Source: Ailanthus altissimus
Taxonomy: Eukaryota > Streptophyta > Magnoliopsida > Sapindales > Simaroubaceae
Length of the DNA stretch: 64,000 bases
NCBI GenBank assembly: GCA_946807835.1
Contig: OX327697.1
Span: 14,456,001 to 14,520,000 of the forward strand
Direction of reading: 5' to 3'
Shown one piece after another: positions 49,574 through 61,061 of this stretch; position 1 is the stretch's first letter, and every line of letters begins with the position of its first letter. A program made the translations under genes and the position numbers. The notes below the pieces were generated by a model. The model ran no database searches. It saw only the letters and a list, made by a program, of their open reading frames with translations, and had not been told where the DNA came from.

Positions 49574-51090
49574 ATTTTTAATTATAACAAAATAAATTCT
49601 CTTTATTGACAAAGATTAACAAAAAATTAATTTTATTATAATTTAATCTTATACAATCAAAATTATACAAAGTGTCTCTATTTTTTAAATCATCATATGG
49701 AATGATTTGGATGAGACTACTGCATACAATACAAATGGACCAAACTTATAGTTTATTAAACAAAATTTTTCTCTTTATTCAAACTAAAGACTAATTTAGA
49801 TTATTATACTTAAACTTAATCATCTAATATATAACTATTATATACTAAGTTTAAAGTTATATATAATAATCAAATAATTTCATGATATTTGAATAAATAC
49901 AATAAAAAATTGTCAACATAAAGTTGAATGAATAACTTTTATATTATTAATTTTCAGCTGTATCTAAATAAAAACAATCATGCTTTAAGGTACACTCCCA
50001 ATAGTTTTATCATTAGTATTCTATAAGAATTGTATGTTTTTGGTTAAGGGTTTGGCTACATGTGTTATATTTCTAAATAAAAAAGGTCAATTTATTGTCA
50101 TAAATATTTTTTATTTAACAAAATTTATGTGAAACCAAGATCGTTTTTGCTTATAATTATATAGGGTTAACGACATCTTTATTCTAAGATTTTGGTCTAA
50201 TTTTTAATTTTGTCTTACAAATTTTAGAAAAGACAATTATCTTAATTCGTTAGCCTATTGCCGTTTGTTTTGACGGTAAAAGAGCAAAATCATAATTAAA
50301 CATGAAAACTTAAAATAGATTGACAAAATGAGAGCAAACTAACACGCAACATATCATATTCACGCATCAATTATGGATTGGTCTATAAAAATTTATTAAT
50401 TTTTAATTAATAGTTAAAATTTTTATATTAATTTTCTCTTTTTCTTTTGTCTTCTTCTCTTTTCTCTTCTTTTCAATTTATTTTTTTGTTCATACTTTCT
50501 CTTTGCAATCTCATTATTATTTTCGCATCATCTAACCGTTCGAATATGTTTCTAAATGTTTCTTTGCAGACTTAATTGAATCCAAGCTTTTTAATAAAAT
50601 CTCACTTCTTTCTTTCTTTTCAGATTCTAGAATTGATAATATTACTTTGTCTCTACAAATCTATCATTTTTTTTTCCTTCACATTTTTTACTTCCACACT
50701 TCAATTTTCTAATCTCTTGTTCAATTCCCTTATTACTCTATCTCTATAAATCCATCCTTGTTTTTAATTTTTATTTTTTTTGTTTCCCGTGTTCATACTC
50801 TCTCAAATTTATTAGCTAGCGTCCCCATTTTTCAAATTCGATCTCAAATATGCCAATTGGCATCTCCACTTTCCATATTATTATTATTATTATTATTATT
50901 ATTATGATATAAAGACAATCCAATAGCTCAAATCTCTATCTCATTAATAGATCAAATTCTATTCTCATTAGCTCACTGTATCCCCACTTTTCCAAATTTT
51001 TATTATTATAATAATATAAAGACAACCCAAAACAAAACAAAACCAAAGAAAAAAGTAAATTAAATATTATATTCCTATTTTTTAAAAGAA
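49574..51090. other. AT-rich spacer with T/C-rich stretch and (ATT)n microsatellite
   Basis: No gene is supported. A pyrimidine-rich region spans about 50430-50800, and an (ATT)n microsatellite lies at 50877-50905. The Tat-type reverse transcriptase begins abruptly at 51091. Confidence 0.55.
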
Positions 51091-51325
51091 ATGGCCAATA
51101 ATTTAGTTAATGACAACCATAAACCTATAGGCCGTTTTTTAGAGGTTTATATAAATGACGTAGTTGTCAAATATAATTCAAATGAAGTACATCTAACTAA
51201 TTTAAAATTAGCATTTGATAGAATGCGATTTTATTAACTCAAAATGAACTTGCTCAAGTACACTTTTAGCGTATTAGTTGAGAATTTTTATAGATTCTTG
51301 GTATACTAATAGAGGATAGAAATAG

Positions 51326-53569
51326 TGTTGAAATTTGTGTTCACGTGTTATTTGTTTTATGTATAAATATTTATTTTTATATTTATACTATTATTATTTT
51401 AATAAATCGCTAATTATATTTATATATAGTAAGATGCTTGTAACGTTTCAGACATTGTATGATCTAAAGGAGTTCAGATTTGATTTAAAGAAGTTTAAAT
51501 CAATGTTAAGAGTTAGCAATACTGAGAGTTATAGATGTTAAAAGTTACCACTGCTAAGAGTTAGTAGATTATAAGAGTCAGTGAAATCTAGGAAGTTAGA
51601 GTCTTGTCTGAAATAGGACAAAGAGTAGAGAATATGCTAGTAATGATATGGTTGTAAGAAAGCTGTAATGGTGCTAAAAAATGTTATTATGTAAACATAT
51701 TCTTGAATATTATGTTCTTAATTTATCTTTATTGATACGGGTCTGTTAGTGAAGACCTATGTATATATATATATATATCAGTGTATGTCTATATTTAGAT
51801 GCTCTAAATGGTTAGTCTTAGTAGACCCTGAGCTTAGTGGAAGCTCCTATAGAGATACAAGTATTCAGTGAAGATTGGGTACTGAACAGACTCACGGGGA
51901 CCTCTAATAGACATCCCATAAAGGCGTCAATAGAGGGTCTTCTCGAGTTGAGTAGTATTTGTGGTCCTTTGACTTGAGCGCGGTGGGTTTGTGAGTGATC
52001 TACCATACTTTGGTTCCACACATGTCAGAAACCTTTCATAGTCTAACCGTTGGGTGTCGCTAGGTATAGTACGATGCTTATGAAGTTCGATGTGTGTAGA
52101 TATAGGATCCATCAGCTTATTTGGGTGAGTAATATATTCTGATGCTCTAAGATTGTATTTCATAAAGTCTTATGGCTATAAACAATAATACCCGGGAAAT
52201 GAGTTTTATCATAAGAATAAATAATATCGCAAAAGTCGCAAACTTATCTCTAGATTTATATTTCAATAAATAATATCGCAAAACTATTTATGGATATTAT
52301 TTATTGAAATATAAATCTAGAGATAAGTTTGCGATCAAGTATATGGAGATTTGGCGGTGTTGATCTATATCTCCGCTATTCTAGGATATTTATGATGGAG
52401 AAATTATACAGATACGTTATAACCTCAACTTGTATGGTCTAATGCATCATTTTGTAATATCTGTAACATGTATGTAAGACATTATTCATGGATGTATGGA
52501 TAAGTTCCATATGACAAATCGGGCGTGAACTTAAAAAATCTCACAATATGAATTGTACTCATTATATACCAGAGCAGTATATTGGATTGAACAGTTCAGT
52601 CCAAGAAATTTCAACAAACCGAAAATATATTTTAGAGGTTCCTTAGGATATGTATTTGTCAAGACTTAAATGTTAAGTACATCACATAATTGATTGACAA
52701 GAGTTCTTAACCAATAGGATGTTGACAAATGGCATAATATTTTCCATAAATTATTTTTACATTGAAATTACTAATTTACCTTACTAGTAAAAACAAGTAA
52801 GGTAAAAGTAATTATTTAAAAATAGTTTTTTGAATAATTAATGTAAAATTAATTTTTTATTATTATTGCAAAGGGATAAATATTAATTATGGTAATGGTA
52901 TAATTTACCTAATGAGGGGCCTTGATGTTGGCCATTAATTATTAAAATAATTAAAAATATTCTAACATTATGTAAAGAAATATTTTATGGCTAGTAATCA
53001 AGTGTTTTTGATAAGATAATGGATTGGAATGACCAACAATGTTGAATGGTGGGGAGAACACTTTCGATAGTCATTATTTTAACAAAACCACTTAAAGTGC
53101 TCTCATTCATTTATTCAAGGTGAATCATACGTAATTGAGAATTGAGAGAAAACTTTGCTAAGGGTGTTGGCAAGTGTTCTAAGCAAAGGGTTGTGAAGAA
53201 TAAAACTAAAACACAAAGTATTCATATTATCTCACTAAAAAAAACATAAACACTTGTTGCCAAAAATTTTAGAGCTACTATTCTAGCTTCACAATCCTAT
53301 CGTTTTTATTGTGAACTAGAATTATGCAACAACACATTTCAATGTGAGCTCAAAACTTGGAGATTGGAGTTCTTTGAATAAATGAAAAGCTACCTTCAGG
53401 TTGGGTAAATGTTCTCACTTGTAATTTAATTAAATGACATGTATGTTTATATATGAGATATATGTATATTCTTTAGCTAGATTGAGTGTATATTGTATGT
53501 GATACTTCTGCTACGTATATAAAAATTTAAATTATACTTACACTCTAACAATCATACACTCACTTATCA
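51326..53569 (+). mobile_element. Solo LTR of the long-LTR Ty1/copia family (copy D)
   Basis: It starts TGTTGAAATTTGTGTTCACG and ends ACACTCACTTATCA. Flanks AATAG (51321-51325) and CATAG (53570-53574) match at 4 of 5 positions, and the interrupted RT reading resumes directly after, which confirms the insertion. Length 2244 bp. It carries the family's central block (CCGTTGGGTGTCGCTAGG near 52047). It contains a (TA)n run at 51761-51778 and the large hairpin at 52237-52333. Confidence 0.83.
52237..52333. repeat. Perfect inverted repeat, 41-bp arms, 15-bp loop
   Basis: The left arm (52237-52277, starting CGCAAACTTATCTCTAG) is the exact reverse complement of the right arm (52293-52333, ending CTAGAGATAAGTTTGCG). 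A 19-bp direct repeat AATAAATAATATCGCAAAA lies at 52216-52234 and 52266-52284. Other copies of this LTR have only the right-arm version (for example GAGATAAGTTCATGG near 13909), so the left arm is a derived inverted duplication. Confidence 0.92.
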
Positions 53570-55990
53570 CATAGACCAAAAGCTAAAGCTATAATAGAGG
53601 TGCCTCCCCCAAGAACCAAGAAAGAACTTTAACAACTGATCCGCAAAATAATTTTTTTAAAAAGATTCATTATAAACTCTGCCAGTCAACTTCATTCTTA
53701 ATCATCTTTGTTGAAATTAAAAGATAGTGAGGATTTTAAGTGGACGCTACATCACTAGCAAATCTTTGATGAAATCAAAAAATATCTCACATATCCATCA
53801 GTCATGGTTCCACCAAAAATTGGGCAACTCTTTATGTTCTATATTTCAGCAATTAAGGAATCAATTGTTTGTATGTTAGCCTAAGAAAACTAGGAGATAG
53901 AGAAAGCCGTTTATTATCTTAGCCAAGCTTTACATAATGCCAAAACTAGATACACTACTATTGAAAAGCTGTGCTTGGCTCTATACTTCTCATGCATAAA
54001 ACTAAGGTATTATCTACTGTTGACTATGTATATGTTATAATTTAAGCTTATATTATCAAATATCTTCTATCAAACCCATTTTTAAGAAATCGACTTGGCA
54101 AATGGGTGATCGGCTTACCAAAGTTTTCATTAAAGTACGTCTCTTAAAAGGCAATCAAATGACAAGTTTTAGCCGACTTCTTAGTAGTTCATCCATTACC
54201 TTATTCAACTAGTGCCATTTAGAAATATGATGTATTAGCAATCAAGATTAGCAGATGTAGTTTACCAACTAAAAAACTATATAAGCAACTAGAGCCAACA
54301 TCATCTTCATCTCTCCATATGGCTGGAAAATAAGAATGTCTTTTTATATTAGATTGTCCTTATACTAACAATCAATCTAATTATGAATTCATTATTCATC
54401 TTGAAATACTTGTAGAAATAAGGTAAAAGACATAGAAATCAGAGGCGATTCACTACTCATCATCAAGCAAATTATTGTTGAATATAATTGTTAAGCTAGC
54501 CCATTAATTCCATACTGTAACAAAGCTTGGTATCTCCTTGAAGGGTTCCATTCTACCATCATTGAATTCGTAACAAAGGAAAATAACTTTGAAGCTAATG
54601 ATTTAGCTCAAAGGGCATCTACTTTCAAGAAGGTCATACAGGCAATCTCATTGATATATCGACCTAATTCATGCCTTTTTAGCAATGAATTGCTATAATA
54701 GGAGAAGAGGCCGATTTTATACTTTGATCTAAATTGGGATTGGATGGATAAATTGATCAATTATATTGAAGAATCTATGTGAAGTTCCTGGCTGACAAAT
54801 AAAAGTCATGACACCAAATTTTGTTTTCTTTGCAGGTGAGCTGTTCAAAAGAAGACCTCTTGGGGAATTACTATGGTGTATTGGTCCTAAGAATACATGC
54901 TTATCATGGTCAAATCCCACGAGGGGTTAGAAGGAGCACACCTAAGCAGTCGAACAATAAAGAAATCAGTCCTAAAAAACAGTTTCTAATGGCCGACTAT
55001 TGAGAAAGATTATCATGATTATGCCAAAGAATGTGAAGAATGTCAAAAGTATGGCCCAATTTAGATTATCCCAACTGAATAGATGTATGTAATCATTAAA
55101 CCATGTCCATTTAGAGGATGGACATTGGATATTATAGGCAAGATCTACCCCTTCATCAAAACAACATATTTTTATCCTTGTAGCTATATACTACTTCACA
55201 TAATGAGTGGAACTCATCTTATTGAAATCAGTTACTCAACAATCAGTAATCAAGTTCATCAAAGAAAATATTATATACCACATAGCCTTCCAAAGTCGAT
55301 CATAACCAATTAGAAAACAGTCTTTACAAGAGAAGATATGGCTGACTTTGTAAGAGAATTCAACATCAAAGTAATCCACAGCACTCTATTTTATGCTCAA
55401 TTTAATGAACAAGCCAAATCAACCAATAAGTTGATCATCCTTGGGCTAAAAAAAGCAATTAAAGATAATCTTAGAGCTTGGCACAAAAAATTACAATAGG
55501 TTCTTTAGGCTAACAAGGTCAACCTAAAAGTGACTACTGAAACTTCTCCTTACCAGTTAGTCTATAGGTACAAAGCCATGGTCCCAATGGAATTTATAGC
55601 CTGCTCACTTAGAAGGAAAAATTAATAAGAGTTAAGCATTGAGTATTATCAAGATACTATGACTGAGGAGATGGACAAGATTGACCAAAGTTAAGTTGAA
55701 GCGTTAAACCGATTTGAGATACAGAAAAAAAAAGATAGAAAAGTTATACAATAAGAAAGTAAAGTTCAAGTCCTTTAACATTAATGACTTGGTGTGGAAA
55801 GTCGTGTTACTAATCGGCTCAAATGAGCAATCTTTAGGAAACTTTAGTCCAAATTAGGAAGATCCATTTAAAATTGCCAAAGTTATTAGTAATGGGACAT
55901 ATCTACTAGTTGATTTTGAAGAGATTGACAGTGATCTAGGCTTTCCATCTGGCTGATAATCACTCGAGAAAATCTGTCCAACACATATCA

Positions 55991-57084
55991 ATTACAAACG
56001 GTAAATTCTTAGATAATTTACGTGATTATCATATACGACTATACATAAAGGAGAATATTTCAGCACTTGTCTTAGCATTCTAATCTCCTCCATCATCTAT
56101 TCATTATCCTTTTGTTGCTGTTATCGATAGAAACGTTACGCCTCTTTTATCTTCGCTATCATCTATTATTTACCTTTCATTAATGCTCTCACAAGTTGGC
56201 ATATCCTTCTCATATCTCCTTCCTCAACTCGTGAATCTCACCATATAATCCATCAATTTGTTGCTGATAGTAATCATTAGGATATATCAGCGAGGTCGTG
56301 CAATGCTGGAATTGCGCCTGGTAAATTTAAAGAACAAGTAAATTATGGTGATCTCTATTTATAGGTTGGTTCACATATTTGCATAGAAGTATATTGTACC
56401 TGTTCTCCAACAAAATAAACATCTTCATTACGATCACCTAAAACTGCTATAGAGTCATTTGCATATATGGGGTAGTGTCATGTGTTGTTCATTGGGTCTA
56501 ATTAAGATATATACGTTAAACAAGCAAAATACTTAATGTATGTAAATACATCTAGATAAATTAAACCAAATAATGTATCTCATCTCCATGTACATGTTTG
56601 AGGTTCACCTTCATGGACAACATCTTCATCCCCCTGTTCGTCTGTACCCCTTGCTCAACTTTTAGATCAAAGTATCCACTATATTTACCAAGGGTCCCCC
56701 TGAATTGCATCAACGCCTAGATAAATTCTACTCCCATCTCATGCTCAGGGACCAATCGTCGAATCACATCCAAATTTTACAAAAAAAAAGTACCAAATTA
56801 ATTAAGCAATTCATATCTTTTTTTATTGTTGATATTACACTATATTCATATACTTCCTTCTTTTTATTGAAAAGATTATTTTGCATATTTTTATGCATTA
56901 TGACGTTAGTATACGTCCACTTTAGCATATGAGGGACCTTCAGTGGAGTTTGTTACGCATATAGTCTCCCAGGCAAGAAGATTGTCTAAAATATCCATAC
57001 TTGTAAAACAAATTGTCATACCATAAAGTCAACAATATATAAATAAACATTTAAGATGAGAAATGACAAAAACTCTAAAATTTA
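55991..57084. other. Non-coding or decayed region left of the DUF1985 remnant
   Basis: No frame longer than 75 codons. If the DUF1985-type gene on the minus strand extended further, its downstream part would lie here, but no Ulp1-type protease motif could be recognised. Confidence 0.45.
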
Positions 57085-57785
57085 TTATACATGAAAAACA
57101 TAAGGAAAACCTTGCATATTATATTTTTCCTCTTTATGTTTTGGATTATATACCTTCAATTGTTTGAATCTCTTTACCTTTCCGTTCAATGCCCGATTTT
57201 GCATACATTTATGAGTGGCCTCCCATAATATATTACCTACCTCATGGATATTTATTGAATTCATCCTAATTTTTCACTGAAATGGATTTAGATAACTTCT
57301 CTCTCCACCCCAACAACACGTAGTGGATAAAATACATTAATGATAATTTCACCGCATCTTTATCATTCATCTGCTCGAAATTATATTCCTCATATATCTC
57401 ATCAAACTTCTGCAATCGGGCATTGTTTCTGGGTATACTCGCTCTGTAAGCGATGATTCAGTTTTTTTGACAACTACCTCATGGTAGAGATTCGTCTATT
57501 TTCATTCTAGATATAACTGCAAACTCTTACCGACTAAATCAGATTTTCTTTTTGTTTACCATAAATCAAAACTCATCATCTTTATTCACGGTTTTGATCT
57601 TGTGGAATAACATATGATGAACCAAAATGCCCGAAAATTTTATTTATAGCAAATCCAAGAAATGACCCATATACATATTTTTTTATATTTCTCTTTGACG
57701 AACTGTCAAATTATCTCTTATTGTATCAAGAACCCAAAGCTTTGAATAACTCGAAATGGTAGCAGAGAAATGATCTTTAACAGTA
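57085..57785 (-). pseudogene. DUF1985-type transposon gene remnant
   Basis: Read on the minus strand in shifting frames: SKLWVLDTIRDNL (about 57720-57760), MGHFLDLL, IKFSGILVHHMLFHKIKTVN (about 57580-57660), EFAVISRMKID (about 57495), then DAVKLSLMYFIHYVLLGWRE (about 57300-57360) and EFNKYPWGRLLWEATHKCM (about 57205-57262), ending near NMQGFPYVFHV. This order, notably the NxYPWGRL motif, is that of the plant DUF1985 domain, common in Mutator-like elements that carry a captured Ulp1-like protease. At least five stops or shifts occur. Function in the host, if any ever existed, is lost. Confidence 0.7.
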
Positions 57786-57973
57786 ACCTTCAATTTTTTA
57801 GAAACTGCATTGTTGTTAAAAAAAAGGTAAATTATTAATTAATTATCAATTTCATAAATTTATAATTATTACAAATATTTTAAAGCAAATATAAATTAAA
57901 TTTATTGGGAACACAATAATAACAGTATCATTAAGAAAATTTACATAGGTACTGGAAGCCAGCGTGATAAGGG

Positions 57974-58120
57974 GCGATAAGATTCTATCACCCCTAATTG
58001 CGCCATTTTTACCGACGCGATAAGTTTCTATCATCCTTTAACGCGTCATTTTGCCGATGTGATGGGGACGATAGAAACCTATCACGGTAACCAAAATGGC
58101 GCAATAGGATTCATCCGACG
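57974..58120. repeat. GC-rich 43-bp tandem repeat with inverted third copy
   Basis: Unit 1 (57974-58016) and unit 2 (58017-58058) both begin GCGATAAG and contain TTCTATCA, then a GCGYCATTTT core. A third, inverted copy follows (about 58066-58120: GACGATAGAAACCTATCACG, then CCAAAATGGCGCAATAGG). The stretch is much richer in CpG than its surroundings. It lies upstream of the DUF1985 remnant (in that gene's orientation), so it may be subterminal repeat of that transposon. Confidence 0.7.
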
Positions 58121-58149
58121 TGATAAATTTATAAAACTTATCGCCGTCG

Positions 58150-59149
58150 TCAGCGGTCACCCCTAAACCCCACAAACTCTTCCCTTACAGCCGTCAACCT
58201 TTTCCACAACCTCACAACCTCCCTTCCCCCACCACTGAATAAAGAGATATATTTATACTTTCTGCGTTGTATCTGTGAATAAATAGCTCTTTATTTGTAT
58301 TTTGTAATAGTATACATGTTATATCATTAAATTTGAAGTTTAATATTCACTTATTTGATTTTGAATTTGTAAAGTATATATTTTATGATGTTTCTAATTT
58401 AAAAAATTTAGCTATAGGTGAATGCTTAATAATAGTATTAAAAATAAGTTTTAATAGTTGAATTTGTAAAAATATATATTTTATGATGTCTATTAGTTTA
58501 CCACTCAATTTAAAAATTTAAGTTATTAAGTAAATATTTAATACTAATATTAAATACAAGTCTTAATTTATATCCTCATATTAAATTACTATCGACATAA
58601 AAAACTTAAGCTAATTAGGTAAATATTTAATATTAATATTAAAGACAAGTATTAACAATATCTCTCAAAGGAGTTTACGAAAAATTTTGGAAAACTTTTA
58701 AGTTTGATTAATTTTAATAATAATAATGTATTTGATGCATATTTGATTTTGATGTAAATTTAACTATTCATAATAATAATAATAATGTGTAAGTTATATA
58801 TTAATTTAGAGCTGGTTTTTTGGTTAATATAATTAAATGCTTCATATGGGGAAGAAAATAAATTTTGATATTATAAATTTGTTATGGTTTAAACTTAAAT
58901 CCTTAAAGTAAATTTGATAAATTTCAATTGGTTAAAATTATTATTATATGCTCAAAATATTTAATTTATAAGTTAAAATAGTAAGACTTGTCTTCAAGTT
59001 AGAAATTTAAAATGAAAAAACCTATTGATAAACTGGTCCAACAACCTCGAAATTGAATAATCGAACCGCACCAAATAAAAATAAAAAGAAAAAGAAAACC
59101 ATTCACTAGAAAATATAAAATAAAATAAAAACAATTGGCCCGCGCCCAC
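58150..59149. other. AT-rich intergenic region upstream of the GFA-domain gene
   Basis: After a C-rich patch (58150-58240) the sequence is AT-rich with no coding signal. It should include the promoter of the gene to the right, but no single TATA box can be chosen among many AT runs. A CCCGCGCCCACCC patch at about 59138-59150 marks the change to a less AT-rich, transcribed-looking segment. Confidence 0.5.
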
Positions 59150-59350
59150 CCTTCGAAAGCAGAGCGGAGGTCTCGGTTCAAGATTCTTACAGTAGAACAT
59201 GCGAGTGAATTAGATCAAACTGACAACTACTTACTTTTGATTTGAAGCTTGGAAGCTGGTGGCTGAATTTGGCTTATCCCTTTGTAGGTGAGTCCCATCT
59301 TCTATTACTCATACATGGCAACAGCGATGCCTTAAATATCAATGCAATCA

Positions 59351-59640
59351 CTATATTTTCTATTTTATCTCTTAGCAAATGAATATAAATATGTGGGTCT
59401 CAGTTTAATTTTCATGTTATCCATTGATGACTTACTTTTCTAGGATTATTTGAGATCAGGTTCGGTAGATGTAAAATTGATGGGTCAAACCCTCGCTACA
59501 TTTTTTGTTCTATCTGTTAGCAAATGAATATAAATATGTAGGTCTCAGTTTAATTTTCATGTTATCCATTGATGACTTACTTTTCTGGGCTTATTTGAGA
59601 TCAGGTTCGATATATGTAAAATTGATGGGTCAAATTCAGT
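59351..59640. repeat. 145-bp tandem duplication in the UTR intron
   Basis: TTAGCAAATGAATATAAATA occurs at 59372 and 59517, and the neighbouring blocks (GTCTCAGTTTAATTTTCATG, TATCCATTGATGACTTACTT, TGTAAAATTGATGGGTCAAA) repeat at the same 145-bp offset with few changes. Units are about 59351-59495 and 59496-59640. Confidence 0.92.
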
Positions 59641-59872
59641 GAAATAGCGATTTTCATTAGTGGCCAAATTGAGTCCAATTTTTTAGCTTGTTGTTGTCTC
59701 TCTTTTTTTTCTTTTTTAAATTTTACTTTTTTTGTTTAGGAAACTTAAATCTTGATGGGGAACTGCCCTCTAGAATATTTTATAACATAAGTTTAACCCT
59801 TTGAATTGTTTACAGAACTCAACGTTTTAATGTATCGATTGGAGATACCTTTTTCCATCAATACTACTAAGG

Positions 59873-60405
59873 TCTTGATTCAGTTATTCTTGTAAGGCTT
59901 CTTGATACTTTGTCATGGTTATGATCACTTTGAGGAAATCAAATGCTAAATTTCATGAAATAGTGCAGGTGTGATTTGTGATAACAATAATGAAAAATTT
60001 CTTGATTCAGTTTATCTTGTAACAGTTGCGATCTTCTTAATTATTTGTCATGGTTATGATCACTTTGAGGAAATCAATCCTAAATTTAATGAAATAGTAC
60101 TTGGTGTGATTCACATTGTGAATGTAACAATATTGAAAATTTCTATGGGGTCTCTTGAAGTGGGAAAGGTAATTAAGAAAGGTAATTAATGCTCAAATAT
60201 TTCTTGTGGCTTACATATTTACTGACTTTTGCAATAACATTCAGTTCACAACATTACATGAGCATTTGTCATGAGGCAACAATATTGAAAATTTTCTATC
60301 GTGTTTCTTGAATTGGGAAAGGTAATTAATGTTCAAATATTTCTTGTGGCTTACATATTGCGATAACATTCAATTCACAACATTATATGAGCATTTGTTA
60401 TCTAA
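59873..60405. repeat. Two further pairs of tandem duplications in the UTR intron
   Basis: Pair one: TCTTGATTCAGTT followed by GTCATGGTTATGATCACTTT and GAGGAAATCAA at about 59873-59999 and 60000-60142. Pair two: CAATATTGAAAATTT, GGGAAAGGTAATTAA, CAAATATTTCTTGTGGCTTA and ATGAGCATTTGT at about 60126-60278 and 60279-60405. The 72-codon frame at 59971-60189 falls in these repeats and is not a gene. Confidence 0.88.
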
Positions 60406-60465
60406 TTGGTAAGCATGAGGTTATCGTCCCATTGTTATACTGCTGAACATTTGGAATACTGCAGA

Positions 60466-60888
60466 ATGGATAGTGCTGCGATTATACATAATGGAGGATG
60501 CCACTGTGGAAAAGTACGATGGCGAGTCCGAGCACCAAATAGTGTTGTAGCCTGGAAATGTAACTGTTCTGACTGCTCCATGAGAGGCAACGTGCATTTT
60601 GTTGTCCCATATAAAATGTTTGAGCTTCTGGGAGATTCAAACGAGTTTCTTACAACTTACACCTTTGGCACTCATACCGCAAAGCATACTTTTTGTAAGG
60701 TTTGTGGCATTACCTCATTCTATACACCACGTTCTAATCCGGATGGCATTGCAATTACATTCAGGTGTGTGGACATCGGAACTCTGTCCCATGTTGAGAT
60801 TAAGGAATATGATGGGAGGAATTGGGAGAGCACATACAGTCAATCTGGGATTGCTACATTTTCAAAAACAACTGAAGAGAAAAAATGA
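60466..60888 (+). CDS. GFA-domain (CENP-V/S-like, glutathione-dependent formaldehyde-activating enzyme family) protein
   Basis: A 140-residue zinc protein of the GFA family, which includes plant proteins annotated as centromere protein V-like or carbon-sulfur lyase-like; the actual substrate of the plant members is not established. Zinc-binding cysteines follow the family pattern: GGCHC (C12, C14), CNCSDC (C32, C34, C37) and FCKVC (C77, C80), followed by the conserved ITSFYTPRSNPDG. The start at 60466 is chosen because the family begins just before the GGCHC motif and a splice acceptor (TGCAG) lies one base upstream. The frame is open from 60406, but those 20 codons look like intron. It converges on the GEX1-type gene. 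A truncated copy lies at 46119-46345. Confidence 0.9.
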   Translation: MDSAAIIHNGGCHCGKVRWRVRAPNSVVAWKCNCSDCSMRGNVHFVVPYKMFELLGDSNEFLTTYTFGTHTAKHTFCKVCGITSFYTPRSNPDGIAITFRCVDIGTLSHVEIKEYDGRNWESTYSQSGIATFSKTTEEKK

Positions 60889-61035
60889 TTGATACCCATG
60901 GGCAGGTTACAAACAACATGTTCCCAAGTGCTGGTTACAATCAACATCTCTTTTGTTATTGTAAAAACACAGAATATGACTAAACACAAAAATTAGATTA
61001 CTAAAAACAAATTCTAATCTTGATTTCATTTTTTT

Positions 61036-61041
61036 TTTATT
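61036..61041 (-). terminator. Candidate polyadenylation signal of the GEX1-type gene
   Basis: AATAAA on the minus strand, about 20 bases past the stop codon. As the next gene's coding end (60888) is only 173 bp from this gene's stop, the two 3' UTRs probably meet or overlap. Inference only. Confidence 0.45.
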
Positions 61042-61061
61042 AATGTTCACATGACAAGAAT

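Larger units (their letters stand above)
51091..55990 (+). pseudogene. Tat-lineage Ty3/gypsy pol remnant, split by a solo LTR
   Basis: It starts inside RT: IGRFLEVYINDVVVKYNSNE (51130-51188), LKLAFDRMRFY, KMNLLKYTFSV, RFLGIL. The solo LTR at 51326-53569 intervenes, then KAKAIIEVPPPRTKKEL-like text (53578-53630), KLCLALYFSC near 53965 and WQMGDRLTKVFIKV near 54095. A second RNase H follows (LDCPYTNNQSNYEFI, GDSLLIIKQIIVEY, NNFEANDLAQRAS, 54350-54620). Integrase shows YAKECEECQKYGPI (55020-55062), KPCPFRGWTLDIIGKIYPF (55098-55155), VFTREDMADFVREFNIKVIH (55320-55380), STNKLIILGLKKAIKDNLRA (55418-55478), ETSPYQLVYRYKAMVPMEF. Ends near DLVWKVVLLIG. No gag, LTR or intact frame. Confidence 0.8.
59288..60464 (+). 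other. Inferred 5' UTR intron of the GFA-domain gene
   Basis: A donor TTTGTAG/GTGAGT at 59287/59288 and an acceptor ATACTGCAG/A at 60464/60465, one base before the ATG, bracket 1177 bp with no coding signal. A branch-like TGCTGAAC lies 30 bases before the acceptor. The leader exon would be roughly 59150-59287, its start unknown. The intron consists largely of duplicated blocks, listed separately. No transcript evidence is available, so this is inference from splice consensus. Confidence 0.6.

Noticed and set aside
50877..50905. (ATT)n, plus (CA)n at 33376-33394 and (TA)n near 29610 and 51761
   Set aside because: Ordinary microsatellites; noted in their regions but not of special interest.
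54821..55313. Frames of 60 and 76 codons
   Set aside because: They are pieces of the broken Tat integrase, not separate genes.
59971..60189. 72-codon frame
   Set aside because: It is made of intron repeat units and has no domain.
60406..60465. Upstream ATG giving a 160-residue GFA protein
   Set aside because: The extra 20 codons have no family counterpart and end at a good splice acceptor one base before the family-typical Met.
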